DNA of 64,000 bases from positions 248,001 to 312,000 of the forward strand of contig NZ_PGCL01000001.1 of the NCBI RefSeq assembly GCF_004297185.1. Direction: 5' to 3'. This DNA is from Methanofollis fontis (GTDB lineage Archaea; Halobacteriota; Methanomicrobia; Methanomicrobiales; Methanofollaceae). The notes under the pieces are model-generated. The model saw nothing but the letters and a program-made list of their open reading frames with translations. It was not told the DNA's origin and did not search any database. Positions 41,035 through 49,905 of the stretch are shown here, in pieces. The position numbers and the translations under genes are program-made. Positions within the stretch are counted from its first letter, which is position 1, and each line of letters begins with the position of its first letter.

Positions 41035-41477
41035 CGCTCCTCCAGGATCTCCTCAACGATCTCCACCGCATCCCGCACATACCCGCTGCACCGATCAGAA
41101 AACGCCCCGGCGGTGCGGGCCGCATCGATCTGCACGGGGTCGGAGAGATCGAAGCCCAGCAGGGGGGTGCAGTCCACCGAACCGTGGCGGGCGGAAAACC
41201 TATCGAGAAACTCCCGCACGGCGACATAACACCGTTCCTTCCCCTCCCGGTCACCGACGACGGCCGTGCCGCGGGCAAGCCCGAGCACCAGCACGCCGCC
41301 GCTCACCGCCCCGCAGGTCCGGTCCGTATGGGAAAGCCCGCCACCAAAGCCGCACGCCAGTCGCCGGATCACCGACTCCTCGATGCCACAATCCCCGGCA
41401 AAGGCGGCGGCCACCGCCTGCGCACAGTTCAGCCCGCCGGCGAACGAGGCGGCCGCCCGTTCGGATCGTTCAGACAT
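41031..41477 (-). CDS. C_GCAxxG_C_C-family redox protein
   Basis: A 148-residue cytosolic protein. Conserved cysteines appear in the order of the family: NCAQAVAAAF (~18), LACGFGGGLSHTDRTCGAVSGG (~42-62), KERCYV, VDCTPLLGFDL and SDRCSGYV. Such proteins are found with anaerobic redox enzymes and may hold a metal or use reactive thiols; the biochemical function is unproven. Translationally coupled to the acylphosphatase gene. Lies 76 nt downstream of the sulfite-reductase-like gene on the same strand. Confidence 0.85.
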   Translation of the reverse strand: MSERSERAAASFAGGLNCAQAVAAAFAGDCGIEESVIRRLACGFGGGLSHTDRTCGAVSGGVLVLGLARGTAVVGDREGKERCYVAVREFLDRFSARHGSVDCTPLLGFDLSDPVQIDAARTAGAFSDRCSGYVRDAVEIVEEILEER

Positions 41478-41553
41478 GAACAGTACTCCTCTCCGCGGGG
41501 AGATAATGCCGCTGGTCGGTGCCGGTTCTGCTCTGTTCGGTCATTCCGATCCT

Positions 41554-42219
41554 CTATCGCTCCTGCCGGTTGGTATCCTGTTCGGCGGTCCGACCGCACC
41601 CGCAGCGTTCGGCAAAGCGTGCAGTTCGCTCGCCCGGACGGGCGCCTTCCTCATAGCGGTCCAGGAGACAGGCCACCGTCTCGACCGCCGCCGACCGGTC
41701 CAGCCCCTCGGCGACCACATCACCGATCCGCGGCCGCCCGCCGGCATTCCCTCCAAAGGTCACCGTCCAGCCCGATCCGGTCCCGACCACGCCGACGTCC
41801 CGCACATAACTCCCGGCGCAACAGCGGGGGCAGCCGGAGACCCCGATCTTCACCTTCGCCGGAAACGCCCGCTCCCGGTGGATCTCCTCCAGGGCGAGGG
41901 CCAGGGAGAGGGCATCCTGCACCCCGTGCGGGCAGGCCAGACTGCCCGGACACGCCTGCACAAAGCAGAGCCCCGGCCCCGCCGCCGCCCCCTCGCCGCA
42001 CCCGATATCGGCCCGGATGGCCGGGATGTCCTCTTCGGACACGCCGATCAGGGCCAGCCGCTGCCCGGACGTCACCTTCACAAGCGGCACGTCATGCTCC
42101 CGCGCCACCCTGCCGATATGCTCCAGGTCCTCAGGCCCCAGGACGCCCCCCGGCACCCGGAGGAAAAGGGCATACGAACCGTCCCTCTGCCTGATCCCAC
42201 GGAGAGATCCGTTCTCCAT
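41554..42219 (-). CDS. Small siroheme sulfite-reductase-like protein (Dsr-LP)
   Basis: A 221-residue dissimilatory-sulfite-reductase-like protein. Siroheme/4Fe-4S ligands are in QACPGSLACPHG (Cys-x5-Cys) and GVSGCPRCCAGSYV (Cys-x3-Cys); VKVTSGQRLALIGV is a ferredoxin-like substrate-side domain. Small (group I) Dsr-like proteins of this size are known in methanogens, but their substrate is uncertain and not necessarily sulfite. It probably gets electrons from the polyferredoxin upstream. ATG 42219 is the first good start. Confidence 0.85.
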   Translation of the reverse strand: MENGSLRGIRQRDGSYALFLRVPGGVLGPEDLEHIGRVAREHDVPLVKVTSGQRLALIGVSEEDIPAIRADIGCGEGAAAGPGLCFVQACPGSLACPHGVQDALSLALALEEIHRERAFPAKVKIGVSGCPRCCAGSYVRDVGVVGTGSGWTVTFGGNAGGRPRIGDVVAEGLDRSAAVETVACLLDRYEEGARPGERTARFAERCGCGRTAEQDTNRQER

Positions 42220-42260
42220 TGCACATCGATCTCGGCGCCGGAAGGCATAGAGATTCGCAC

Positions 42261-43031
42261 CTATTCATCCGGACGGCGATAGACCAGCGCCCCCTCGACC
42301 GGACAGACCTCCATGCAGCGCCCGCACATATAGCATTCGGCCTTTGCATCACCCCTCTTCGCCTCGTCGACCGGGCAGGCCCGTTCACACGCCCCGCACT
42401 CGATGCAGAGGTCGGTGCGCACGAAACGGACCCTCGACCGGGAGGAAGGCACCGCCAGGAGCGCCCCGAACGGACAGACGAACCGGCAGAACGGACGATA
42501 GACGACCGCCGAGAGGGCCAGGATCACCAGGAAGAGCGCCGCCGAAACGGAGGGCACCAGATAGAAGAAATCCCGGATCCCGAGGGCACCCAGGAGGTTA
42601 TAGGAATAGAGGAGGCCGGCGACCAGGAAGAGGGCGAACACCACCCCCCGGACTGCCATCGGCGCCGCCTTCTGTGTTCTCCCCACTTTCCGCACCGGCA
42701 GCAGAGAGGCGATCTCCTGCAGCGCCCCCACCGGGCAGAAGTGCCCGCAGTACATCCGCCCGAATACAAAGGCGAGGACGAGCATCACTCCCAGCCCGAA
42801 GGCGACGGCCCCCACCGGCACACCCGGCCCCGCCTCCCCGAGCACGATCCCCTGGAGCTGGTAGGGGGCGACCGGGGCGAAGATCAGGAACCCGAACATG
42901 GCCGTTACGGCCAGAAAAGGATAGGCCCGGCGGCGCGAGAGGAAACCCCGCCACCAGAGATAGGCGAAGGCGAGGATACCGGCCATGGCATAGACCGGCC
43001 CGACCGTCTGCGGGATGGTTTCGACTACCAT
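42261..43031 (-). CDS. Membrane polyferredoxin (NapH-like)
   Basis: A 256-residue protein with four or five helices and NapH-type motifs: GRMYCGHFCPVGALQE and VYRPFCRFVCPFGALLA (each C-x3-CP), then two 4Fe-4S clusters, CIECGACERACP and CYMCGRCMEVCP. It would pass electrons between a membrane donor and a cytosolic acceptor. The next genes downstream are the siroheme protein and the redox protein, an obvious electron-transfer arrangement. ATG 43031 begins the first helix; GTG 43046 is possible. Confidence 0.88.
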   Translation of the reverse strand: MVVETIPQTVGPVYAMAGILAFAYLWWRGFLSRRRAYPFLAVTAMFGFLIFAPVAPYQLQGIVLGEAGPGVPVGAVAFGLGVMLVLAFVFGRMYCGHFCPVGALQEIASLLPVRKVGRTQKAAPMAVRGVVFALFLVAGLLYSYNLLGALGIRDFFYLVPSVSAALFLVILALSAVVYRPFCRFVCPFGALLAVPSSRSRVRFVRTDLCIECGACERACPVDEAKRGDAKAECYMCGRCMEVCPVEGALVYRRPDE

Positions 43032-43068
43032 GAGCAGAGGGTGCACCCGCCCGAACAAAAGTCTTCCG

Positions 43069-43542
43069 TCACCCGGATGGGGACAGCGGCGGTTCTGCCG
43101 GAAATTCTGTTTCGAACATCAGGTAGTCGGATTCCGCCATCCCGAGACGCCGGTAGGTCTCCTGCGCCGTCCGGTTCTCCCGCTCCACATAGAGCCTGAG
43201 CCCCACCACACCCGGACTCCGCCGTGCCTCCGCCTCGACGCACCCAAACAGGGCAGTAAACACACCCCGCCGCCGCCATGAAGGTTCGACATACACGCTC
43301 TGCACCCACCAGAACTCACCACACCGCCAGTCGCTCCACTCGGTAGTGACCATCGCCTGCCCGATCACCCTCCCGTCCGCTTCGGCCACGAAATACCGGC
43401 CCCTGCCCGGATCGACAAAAACCGCCTCCACACCCGCTTCGACGGTCAGGACGTCCAGAACCCGCCCCTCGGTCTCCATCGCCATCGCCCGGTTGAACGC
43501 TGCGATCGACCCCGCATCCCCTGCCCGTGCCGGGCGCACCAT
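43069..43542 (-). CDS. GNAT-family N-acetyltransferase
   Basis: A 157-residue acetyltransferase with the motif A loop SVYVEPSWRRRGVFTALFG, followed by RLYVERENRTAQETYRRLGM and a final LMFETEF strand. ATG 43542 follows GGAGG closely; GTG 43539 is adjacent and may be used instead, since the spacing from GGAGG is better. The longer open frame to 43689 runs through the promoter region. The acceptor substrate cannot be told. Confidence 0.88.
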   Translation of the reverse strand: MVRPARAGDAGSIAAFNRAMAMETEGRVLDVLTVEAGVEAVFVDPGRGRYFVAEADGRVIGQAMVTTEWSDWRCGEFWWVQSVYVEPSWRRRGVFTALFGCVEAEARRSPGVVGLRLYVERENRTAQETYRRLGMAESDYLMFETEFPAEPPLSPSG

Positions 43543-43633
43543 CGCCTCCCCGCACACATCTCCGTTCCGGTTCACCCTCTCGCGTGGGAGGTGGAGGATA
43601 GGGTGGTTTTCGGTCGGGCTCGCCGACAGGCAA

Positions 43634-43641
43634 AATATATT
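43634..43641. promoter_or_regulatory. Bidirectional TATA element
   Basis: AAATATAT on the plus strand lies ~28 nt upstream of ATG 43668, predicting a transcript start at ~43664 (almost leaderless). The minus strand reads ATATATTTTG and could serve the GNAT gene. Confidence 0.45.
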
Positions 43642-43667
43642 GCCGATGAGATAAAATCGGCGAGAAC

Positions 43668-44051
43668 ATGGGACACAGGAATGCGACACTCAAGGGGGAC
43701 CTCTGGTACCAGTCCTGGGACAACCGCTCGATCGCGATCGACGCCCCGCGCGGCTATCTGCAGGCAGGCGACGAGCGGGAGATCTTCTACGAGTTCGATA
43801 TCCACGACTTCGATCCGGTATCGAACGACTGGTCGCCGCATGTCGTCCACACCGAACTCTGGGTGAACGGCAAAAAGGTCAAGCGCGGCGGGATGAACTA
43901 TTCAACCGGAGCGTTTCCGGCCAACGTCGGGATGTACAAAGTGAAATTCCCGGAAGCCGGACACTACGACATTGAGATACGCGGCGGCAACAAAACGCTC
44001 AGCGTCTCAGTGGACGTCCGTCCCGCCCAGCTCCAGGCGCACCCGCGGTAG
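43668..44051 (+). CDS. Conserved hypothetical beta-sandwich-like protein
   Basis: A 127-residue soluble protein without signal peptide or Cys. It has a strand-rich profile (LKGDLWYQSWDNRSIAIDAP, MYKVKFPEAGHYDIEIRGG, LSVSVDV) reminiscent of immunoglobulin or carbohydrate-binding folds. The start has no ribosome-binding site but sits ~28 nt after a TATA element, consistent with a leaderless mRNA. It converges on the small gene at 44058. Family not recognised. Confidence 0.7.
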   Translation: MGHRNATLKGDLWYQSWDNRSIAIDAPRGYLQAGDEREIFYEFDIHDFDPVSNDWSPHVVHTELWVNGKKVKRGGMNYSTGAFPANVGMYKVKFPEAGHYDIEIRGGNKTLSVSVDVRPAQLQAHPR

Positions 44052-44057
44052 GCGCCC

Positions 44058-44330
44058 TCAGCGGGATGCCGGGGACTCGCACTTTGCCGGGCAGGCAGAG
44101 AGCTGCCTGGTCTCCGGGTCGACCTCATAGTCGGTCGGGTGCTCCACCAGGTCCAGGGCATTGATCCCCTGGTCGATGAGGTCCTGGTAGGTGAACCCGA
44201 CAACCGCATAACCCGACCCTTTTTTGTATTCGACAACGACACCGTCCTCTTTCTTTGACGCCCCCGTAATGGCCTCCATAGGGGTACCTGAACGCACATC
44301 CCCTACTTGAACTATTCGGCCAGACGCCAT
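44058..44330 (-). CDS. Hypothetical protein downstream of tRNA-Pro
   Basis: A 90-residue protein in the reading from ATG 44330 (MASGRIVQVGDVRSG), or 73 residues from ATG 44279 (MEAITGASKKEDG). The core has strands VVVEYKKGSGYAVVGF, then TYQDLIDQGINALDLVEH, and a C-terminal ETRQLSACPAKCESP with a CPxxC. Neither start has a strong ribosome-binding site. It lies ~120 nt behind the tRNA-Pro gene on the same strand and could be transcribed with it. No family recognised. Confidence 0.55.
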   Translation of the reverse strand: MASGRIVQVGDVRSGTPMEAITGASKKEDGVVVEYKKGSGYAVVGFTYQDLIDQGINALDLVEHPTDYEVDPETRQLSACPAKCESPASR

Positions 44331-44449
44331 GGGCGCAGCCGATACCCTCGCAGCGGCATACACCAGCGAGAGCAGGCGTGTCCCGGGGATGGCCCGAGGC
44401 AGAAGCAAAAGAACCGTTTCACTCCCCGCCGATGAATCCACAGAATGGA

Positions 44450-44524
44450 TGGGATCGCTGAGATTTGAACTCAGGTCAGAGCGTCCCGAACGCCCTAGGA
44501 TGGACCAGGCTACCCTACGATCCC
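44450..44524 (-). tRNA. tRNA-Pro (CGG)
   Basis: A 75-nt tRNA on the minus strand: acceptor GGGATCG/CGATCCC; anticodon stem GGGCG/CGCTC around TTCGGGA gives CGG, reading CCG; T arm CTGAG-TTCAAAT-CTCAG. Typical archaeal tRNA-Pro D-arm GGTAGCCTGGTC. Discriminator A; no encoded CCA. Confidence 0.95.
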
Positions 44525-44607
44525 TGTGCGCATCCGCAGCGGTGCCACAGAAGCGTGGATACTACGTATGCACTCCGAGTATTTAGCCGTTCCAGTTTCC
44601 GGTCAGT

Positions 44608-45969
44608 GTGAGAGGCGGAGCGGAACAACAGATCAGGGCATTGAAATACTCTCCGTTCCACTATCCTCTGACGACGGAGGACGACCGCATCACCATTTCA
44701 CTGCTCTACGTGGACGATGAGGAGGACCTGCGGGATCTCACGCAGATCTATTTCACCGAACTCTGCACCGACATCACCTGCACCACCGCTGCATCAGGGG
44801 CCGAAGCCCTCGAACTGGTGGCAAAGCACCCATTCGACGCCGTCGTCTCCGACTACCAGATGCCGGAGATGGATGGAATCGACCTTTTAAAGCGGATCCG
44901 CACCGCCGGTCTGGAGATCCCCTTCATCATCTTCACGGGCAGGGGACGCGAGGAGGTGGTGATCGAGGCGATCAACAATGGCGCCGACTTTTATCTCCAG
45001 AAGGGCGGGGCCGTCCGTCCGCAGTACGCCGAACTGGTGAATATGATCAGGAAGGCGGTGGGGCAGCGGCAGGACGCCGGGGCGCTGCGGCAGAAGGAGG
45101 AGCAGCTCAGGCTGATCATCGACACGATGCCCCTCTGCATCTCCTATCTTGACCGGGAGGGACGCTGCCTCTGCGTGAACCGCCGGTTCGCAGAGAACTT
45201 CGGGATCACCGAAGAGGAGTGCATCGGCAGACGGATCGAGGAAGTACTGCCGCCGGAGACGGCCTCCACCATCAAACAGAGCATGAAAGCGGCCCTGCAG
45301 GGGGAGAGCGACTTCCAGGAGAGGAGCGAAGAATACGGAGAGGGCGAGGTGCGTCACTTCAGGGAGGGCTGTATCCCGCAGCGGAACGGCCACGGGGAGG
45401 TGATCGCATTCCTGTCCCTCTCAGTAGATATCACCCACCTGAAGCGTGCGGAGGCGTTTGCCGTGAACCGTGCTCGCCGGCAGGCGGCGCTGGCCGAACT
45501 CGGGCAGAACGCCCTCACCGATATCGACAGGCAGGCGCTGATGGACAGCGCCGTGGCCATCACGGCCGAGGTGCTGGAGGTGGACTTCTGCAAGGTGCTC
45601 GAACCCCTCCCGTCGGGCGACCGCCTCCTCCTCTGCGCCGGCACGGGATGGCGGGCGGGCATCGTCGGGCAGACCACGGTGGGCGCCAGCACCGACTCGC
45701 AGGCAGGCTACACCCTGCTCACAAACGAAGCGGTGATCGTCGAGGACCTGAGAACGGAGACGAGGTTTACCGGCCCCTCCCTGCTCAGGGAGCATGAGGT
45801 GACCAGCGGCATCAGCGTGATCATCGGGAGCGTGGACGCTCCCTGCGGCGTGCTCGGTGCACATTCCTGCCGCCGCCGTCGGTTCAGCCGCGAGGACGTG
45901 GATTATCTCCAGGCGGTCGCCAACATCCTGGGGGCGGTGATGAAGGGGCCTGCCGCCATGGGGCCCTGA
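44608..45969 (+). CDS. REC-PAS-GAF signalling protein
   Basis: A 453-residue protein: receiver domain (LLYVDDEEDLRDL, phosphoacceptor Asp in DAVVSDYQMPEMDG, IFTGRGREEVV) at ~30-150, PAS domain (~165-285, CVNRRFAENFGITEEEC) and a GAF domain (~300-445). It has no kinase, DNA-binding or cyclase domain, so the output is probably protein-protein interaction. Start: GTG 44608 lies 27 nt after a TATA box (GTATTTAGC), suggesting a leaderless mRNA; a TTG a few codons later is the alternative. Divergent from tRNA-Pro. Confidence 0.87.
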   Translation: MRGGAEQQIRALKYSPFHYPLTTEDDRITISLLYVDDEEDLRDLTQIYFTELCTDITCTTAASGAEALELVAKHPFDAVVSDYQMPEMDGIDLLKRIRTAGLEIPFIIFTGRGREEVVIEAINNGADFYLQKGGAVRPQYAELVNMIRKAVGQRQDAGALRQKEEQLRLIIDTMPLCISYLDREGRCLCVNRRFAENFGITEEECIGRRIEEVLPPETASTIKQSMKAALQGESDFQERSEEYGEGEVRHFREGCIPQRNGHGEVIAFLSLSVDITHLKRAEAFAVNRARRQAALAELGQNALTDIDRQALMDSAVAITAEVLEVDFCKVLEPLPSGDRLLLCAGTGWRAGIVGQTTVGASTDSQAGYTLLTNEAVIVEDLRTETRFTGPSLLREHEVTSGISVIIGSVDAPCGVLGAHSCRRRRFSREDVDYLQAVANILGAVMKGPAAMGP

Positions 45970-45978
45970 ACCGACCCA

Positions 45979-48900
45979 TCACATAAAGTCCGCCAGCCCG
46001 AGCTGCGTCTCCTTCTCCTCCCCGAAGGTGGAGAGGATCGCCATATCGATCATCTCCACCCGCTGCCTGGTGTACTCGGAGATCGCATACTTCTCGCACA
46101 TCTTCCTGCTCATCTCCAGGTACTTCTTCACCGAGGCCTCGTGGACCGTCTGGATCACCTTCCCCCCGCAGCGCGGGCACCTCCCGGCCAGCGGCATGCG
46201 GCGGTACTTTGTCGAGCACTTCGTGCACCGCACCGTCTGGGAGGCGAACGCCCGCAGGTTGCCCATCAGGTCGCGGATGAAGTGGGTGTTGAGCACGCGC
46301 TCGGCGACGTCATCGACGTCCACCGCCCGGATCTTATCGCCCAGGTCGAGTTCGGCCTCCATCTTGTCGATCATCGACCCGAGCGTCGTATAGGTGGAGT
46401 CCAGCGGACCGGCCGAGATGTCGGCGGTGTCATGGGTGAAGCGGAAGCCCTCGTACTGACCGGGAGTGCCGAGGCGGAGTTCGACGTGGTCGATCACCTT
46501 CTCGAGCTCCTTGGGGGGGGCATAGCGCATCGCCGCCTCATAGAACTCCAGGGGGTAGCGGTCCACGATATCGACATTATGGCTCTCCTTGTCCACCTCC
46601 TTCGGGTCGAGGCGGGCGGTGAGCACCAGGGGGGCGTCCATCGAACCCCCCCGAGTCTCAGGGAGGAAGGTGCGGGAGAAGTTGATCAGCCCGTCGAGCA
46701 GGAACATCACACAGTCCTCGTCACCGTCGCACTGCCCGCAATAGATCCCGTTTGCCGCCAGTGTATGGTCGTCGGCGACCGTCAGGCAGTAGACCTCCGT
46801 GTCCGGGCAGCGGATATACCGGACCATCGTCACCGTGTCCGAGACCACCTGCCCCCCCTCGGCCAGCGGCAGGTGGTCCCCCTCCCGCACCTCCATCGCC
46901 CGCACCCGGCGGAGATAGCAGGTGTCCCAGACGAGCATCGTATGGTCGGGCGTCACCTCCAGATACCGGCCGCGGGAGGTCTCGAAGCGGATCAGGTGTT
47001 CGGGAGCGCGGTGGACCGAGACCGCCGTCACCCGGCGCAGATGGGTGGCGCCCTGGCAGTCCACCGCCTGCACCGCCGCGTACCGTCTGGGCTCTGACCA
47101 GTGGGTGCCGGCGGCGTCGAGGCCGGGCGTGGAGATATCGAAGTTCTCGATTACGAACTGGCGGATCGGCACCTCGCGCCAGCCGCCCCCCTCCTCCAGC
47201 ACCCGGATCAGGGTGTCGCCCTGGAAACAGTTGCGCCGCTTTGCGGCATGGTAGAAGGGATGGGCATACCCGACGTTCGCCTCGGTGTAGCCGATCAGGC
47301 GGCAGAGCACACCGGCCGAGGTATGCGGGGCAAGCCCGATGAGCATCTGACCGATGAGGTCCTCGGGCCGCTGTGCATTGTAAAATCGCGGCAGCCCGTA
47401 GAACTTCTCCAGCAGGTCGTCCAGAAAATGCGAGACCCGGAGCAGCCAGTCCCCGCACTTCCGGGAGACCATGATGTCCTGGCAGCGGAGCTCCAGCACC
47501 TGCTCCCGGGAGGTGAGGGGGACGCCGTCATAGTCATGGGTGTAGCCGATGGCCTGGAGCTGCTCCACCGTGGCCCCGACCTCCCGCGGCCGGAAATGGG
47601 TGACCGGGAGGTCGATCATATCGTAGCGGACCGTGCCGTCCTTGAAGACATAGACGTTGTGCAGGGCGCGGAGCAGCCCCTTTTCCAGGGGCTCCATCGT
47701 CCGTTCGCGAGAGATCAGCCCCTTGACGCCCTTGACCAGGGCCACGCTGTTCTCGCGCATCGTCAGGGCGGCGCAGGCGGTGGCGTACTCCTCCTTGATC
47801 GGCAGGCTGATCTCCTGCATGCAGACCGCCGGCCCCTCGCAGGAGGGGCAGACCGCCCCCTTCACCTCGCGGTTGCAGCGGGGGCAGCGGTTCACCGGTT
47901 CGGTATGGGCACCGCAGGACGGGCAGCAGTTCTTGTAGGTCACCGCCCCGCAGGAGGGGCAGCGCCTCTCCCCCACCTCGGCGCGGATCGAGCCCCCGTC
48001 GGTGTTGCTCCGCTGCTTGTAGGCCCCGGCCTCCTGCACCGAACGGCGGGAGCCCCCGTTCTCCCCCACCGGGAAGAGCACATGCGGCGCCGGTTTCATC
48101 TCGCGCTGCTTGGACTTGCCGGGCCGACCCATCCGCCCGCCGATCCGGGTCCCGGCCTTCGAGCGCACCGTCCACCCCGAGAGGTGCGAGACCAGGGCGA
48201 GGGAGGGGCCGTCGGGTGCGTCCTCCCATGCCGGACGGCGCTGCAGGTCCAGGGTGAGACCCAGGCAGGCAAGGAAGACCAGATAGGTGCCAATCACCAC
48301 CTCATCGCCGTCTATTGTATGGGGGACGAGCACCTCCTCCAGGACCGCCTTGATATCCGGATCAAACCGGATCCGCAGGCCGTCATCGGCGATCCGCCCG
48401 TTTCCACCCACATACGCCGCAAGGTCCCGGATCTGCTCGGGCTCCAGGTCGTCCCAGAACCAGATATAGTCCGGGTGGAGGGGGGCGCCGGCGAGGGCGA
48501 ACTCGATCGCCTCCATCTCGGACTCCGGGTGGCGGGGCCCCCCCTCCTGGAGCCACCACTCCTCGCAGTACGAGGGGGGAATAAGGGGATGGTTGTTCTC
48601 CAGGAACTCGCCGTACGAGATGAGGATCTCGCCGACATCCAGGATCCGCTCGATCCTGGGGACAATCCGCCGTGCCTCCTCCGCATCGTCCACCCGCCGC
48701 ACCTCCCCGGTGTCAAGGAGCACCGTCGGCCCCTCGACCGTGTCCACCGGCACCACCCCGGCGGCCTTGCCGGGTCGCTCGGTCTTCATCTGCGTCCCGA
48801 CGGCCAGGTAATCGCCCAGGATGTGCAGGGTGGCCGGATTGAAACCGGCGGCGGCAAAACCGGTGTTCCGGGAGCGCCCGAACCGCAGCCGAAAACCCCC

Positions 48901-49851
48901 TTTGCGCATCGGGTAGGAGAAGACCGGTCGCCCGCCGATGAGGTCGCGGATATACTTGTCCTTCGGGTGGATACCGCTCTCCTCCTCCTCATCGTCTCCG
49001 GACTGCGACGCCGCCCCGTCGATGATCTGCTGGATCCAGTCCCAGCCCTCCATCTTCATCTTCTTGACGTTCTTCATCACCTTCGGGGCCTTCAGGGCAA
49101 GCCCCTCGGCGACGACCAGGCACATCCCGCCCCGCACCGTATTCGTCTCCACCCGCTCCAGGTTGCGGTATCCGGAGACCTCCTCACGCTCGGTGGGTTC
49201 ACCGTCGATGCAGACCGGGCAGTTATTGATGATCAGCCTGATCTCTGCCTCGTTCGGCATGTACTGCATCGACTGGATGCCGTTGTACTGCTTGAGCTCC
49301 TCGATATAGCGCTCCACCTCCTCGGGGCGGGGCTTGTAGCGGTCGATCCCGATCGCCCGCCGCACATAGTCGCCCACCAGCACCGAGAGGGCCTGGGCCG
49401 TCCCGCCCGCCGAGCGGATCGGACCGGCATAATAGATCTTCAGGTATTCGGTGCCGTCGTCGTTGGTGCCGAACCCCACCTTGGCGATCCCCTCGGTCGG
49501 CGCCGCCACCACGCCCTCGGTCAACAGCCCCATCGAGGTGCGGATGGCGTGGTCCACGATCTCCTCCCTGGTGGTTTCGCCAAACATTTTGGCGGCAAAA
49601 TCGTCACCGATCTTCAGGGAGACCTCTTCACGCGACATCTGCGCCTCCAGGGCCCTGATCCTGGCAGCGACACCGTTGATCCCGAGCAGCGCCTCCACCC
49701 GGTCACCGATATCGTTGGCCCGCGGGATCTCGATCACGGTCGTGGGGTCCTGCCCCTTCGCCCGCGCCGCTTCGGCGACCTTCAGGGCCTCGTTGAGGTT
49801 GCTCTCGAGGAGCCTGAAGTATTCGGCCATCGCCGGGGAGACTGCCACCAT
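45979..49851 (-). CDS. polC: DNA polymerase D large subunit DP2 (with intein)
   Basis: A 1290-residue precursor of the catalytic subunit of archaeal PolD, the main replicative polymerase of Euryarchaeota. Markers: N-terminal [37 protein letters not shown], zinc-binding [18 protein letters not shown] and [17 protein letters not shown], the catalytic [15 protein letters not shown], and a C-terminal zinc ribbon [12 protein letters not shown] ... CPRCGG. The gene is interrupted by a 166-residue intein before the catalytic CDGDED. The mature protein has 1124 residues. The small subunit DP1 is not in the window. ATG 49851 is used; ATG 49830 would remove seven residues. Confidence 0.95.
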   Translation of the reverse strand: MVAVSPAMAEYFRLLESNLNEALKVAEAARAKGQDPTTVIEIPRANDIGDRVEALLGINGVAARIRALEAQMSREEVSLKIGDDFAAKMFGETTREEIVDHAIRTSMGLLTEGVVAAPTEGIAKVGFGTNDDGTEYLKIYYAGPIRSAGGTAQALSVLVGDYVRRAIGIDRYKPRPEEVERYIEELKQYNGIQSMQYMPNEAEIRLIINNCPVCIDGEPTEREEVSGYRNLERVETNTVRGGMCLVVAEGLALKAPKVMKNVKKMKMEGWDWIQQIIDGAASQSGDDEEEESGIHPKDKYIRDLIGGRPVFSYPMRKGGFRLRFGRSRNTGFAAAGFNPATLHILGDYLAVGTQMKTERPGKAAGVVPVDTVEGPTVLLDTGEVRRVDDAEEARRIVPRIERILDVGEILISYGEFLENNHPLIPPSYCEEWWLQEGGPRHPESEMEAIEFALAGAPLHPDYIWFWDDLEPEQIRDLAAYVGGNGRIADDGLRIRFDPDIKAVLEEVLVPHTIDGDEVVIGTYLVFLACLGLTLDLQRRPAWEDAPDGPSLALVSHLSGWTVRSKAGTRIGGRMGRPGKSKQREMKPAPHVLFPVGENGGSRRSVQEAGAYKQRSNTDGGSIRAEVGERRCPSCGAVTYKNCCPSCGAHTEPVNRCPRCNREVKGAVCPSCEGPAVCMQEISLPIKEEYATACAALTMRENSVALVKGVKGLISRERTMEPLEKGLLRALHNVYVFKDGTVRYDMIDLPVTHFRPREVGATVEQLQAIGYTHDYDGVPLTSREQVLELRCQDIMVSRKCGDWLLRVSHFLDDLLEKFYGLPRFYNAQRPEDLIGQMLIGLAPHTSAGVLCRLIGYTEANVGYAHPFYHAAKRRNCFQGDTLIRVLEEGGGWREVPIRQFVIENFDISTPGLDAAGTHWSEPRRYAAVQAVDCQGATHLRRVTAVSVHRAPEHLIRFETSRGRYLEVTPDHTMLVWDTCYLRRVRAMEVREGDHLPLAEGGQVVSDTVTMVRYIRCPDTEVYCLTVADDHTLAANGIYCGQCDGDEDCVMFLLDGLINFSRTFLPETRGGSMDAPLVLTARLDPKEVDKESHNVDIVDRYPLEFYEAAMRYAPPKELEKVIDHVELRLGTPGQYEGFRFTHDTADISAGPLDSTYTTLGSMIDKMEAELDLGDKIRAVDVDDVAERVLNTHFIRDLMGNLRAFASQTVRCTKCSTKYRRMPLAGRCPRCGGKVIQTVHEASVKKYLEMSRKMCEKYAISEYTRQRVEMIDMAILSTFGEEKETQLGLADFM
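46732..47229 (-). other. Mini-intein in DP2 (166 residues)
   Basis: The intein is inserted after KRRN and before CDGDEDC, the known PolC/DP2 site. It begins with Cys in [11 protein letters not shown] (block A), has TPDHTM (block B), and ends [17 protein letters not shown] (blocks F/G). The C-terminal residue is Gln, not Asn, and the penultimate residue is Gly instead of His. Pyrococcus PolII inteins are known to end in Gln. No LAGLIDADG endonuclease fits in the space. Splicing would join N and C exteins at RRN-CDGDED, restoring the active site. Confidence 0.88.
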
Positions 49852-49905
49852 GTGGATCAGATGGTCGGGCCAGAATAAAAAAAGTCGGGTATGGGGGGTG
49901 CGGGA

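Noticed and set aside
47101-49878. 925-codon open frame on the plus strand opposite DP2
   Set aside because: It is antisense to a clear DP2 gene, has shadow composition rich in Gly, Arg, His and Asp, and has no ribosome-binding site. Long antisense frames are expected in GC-rich DNA.
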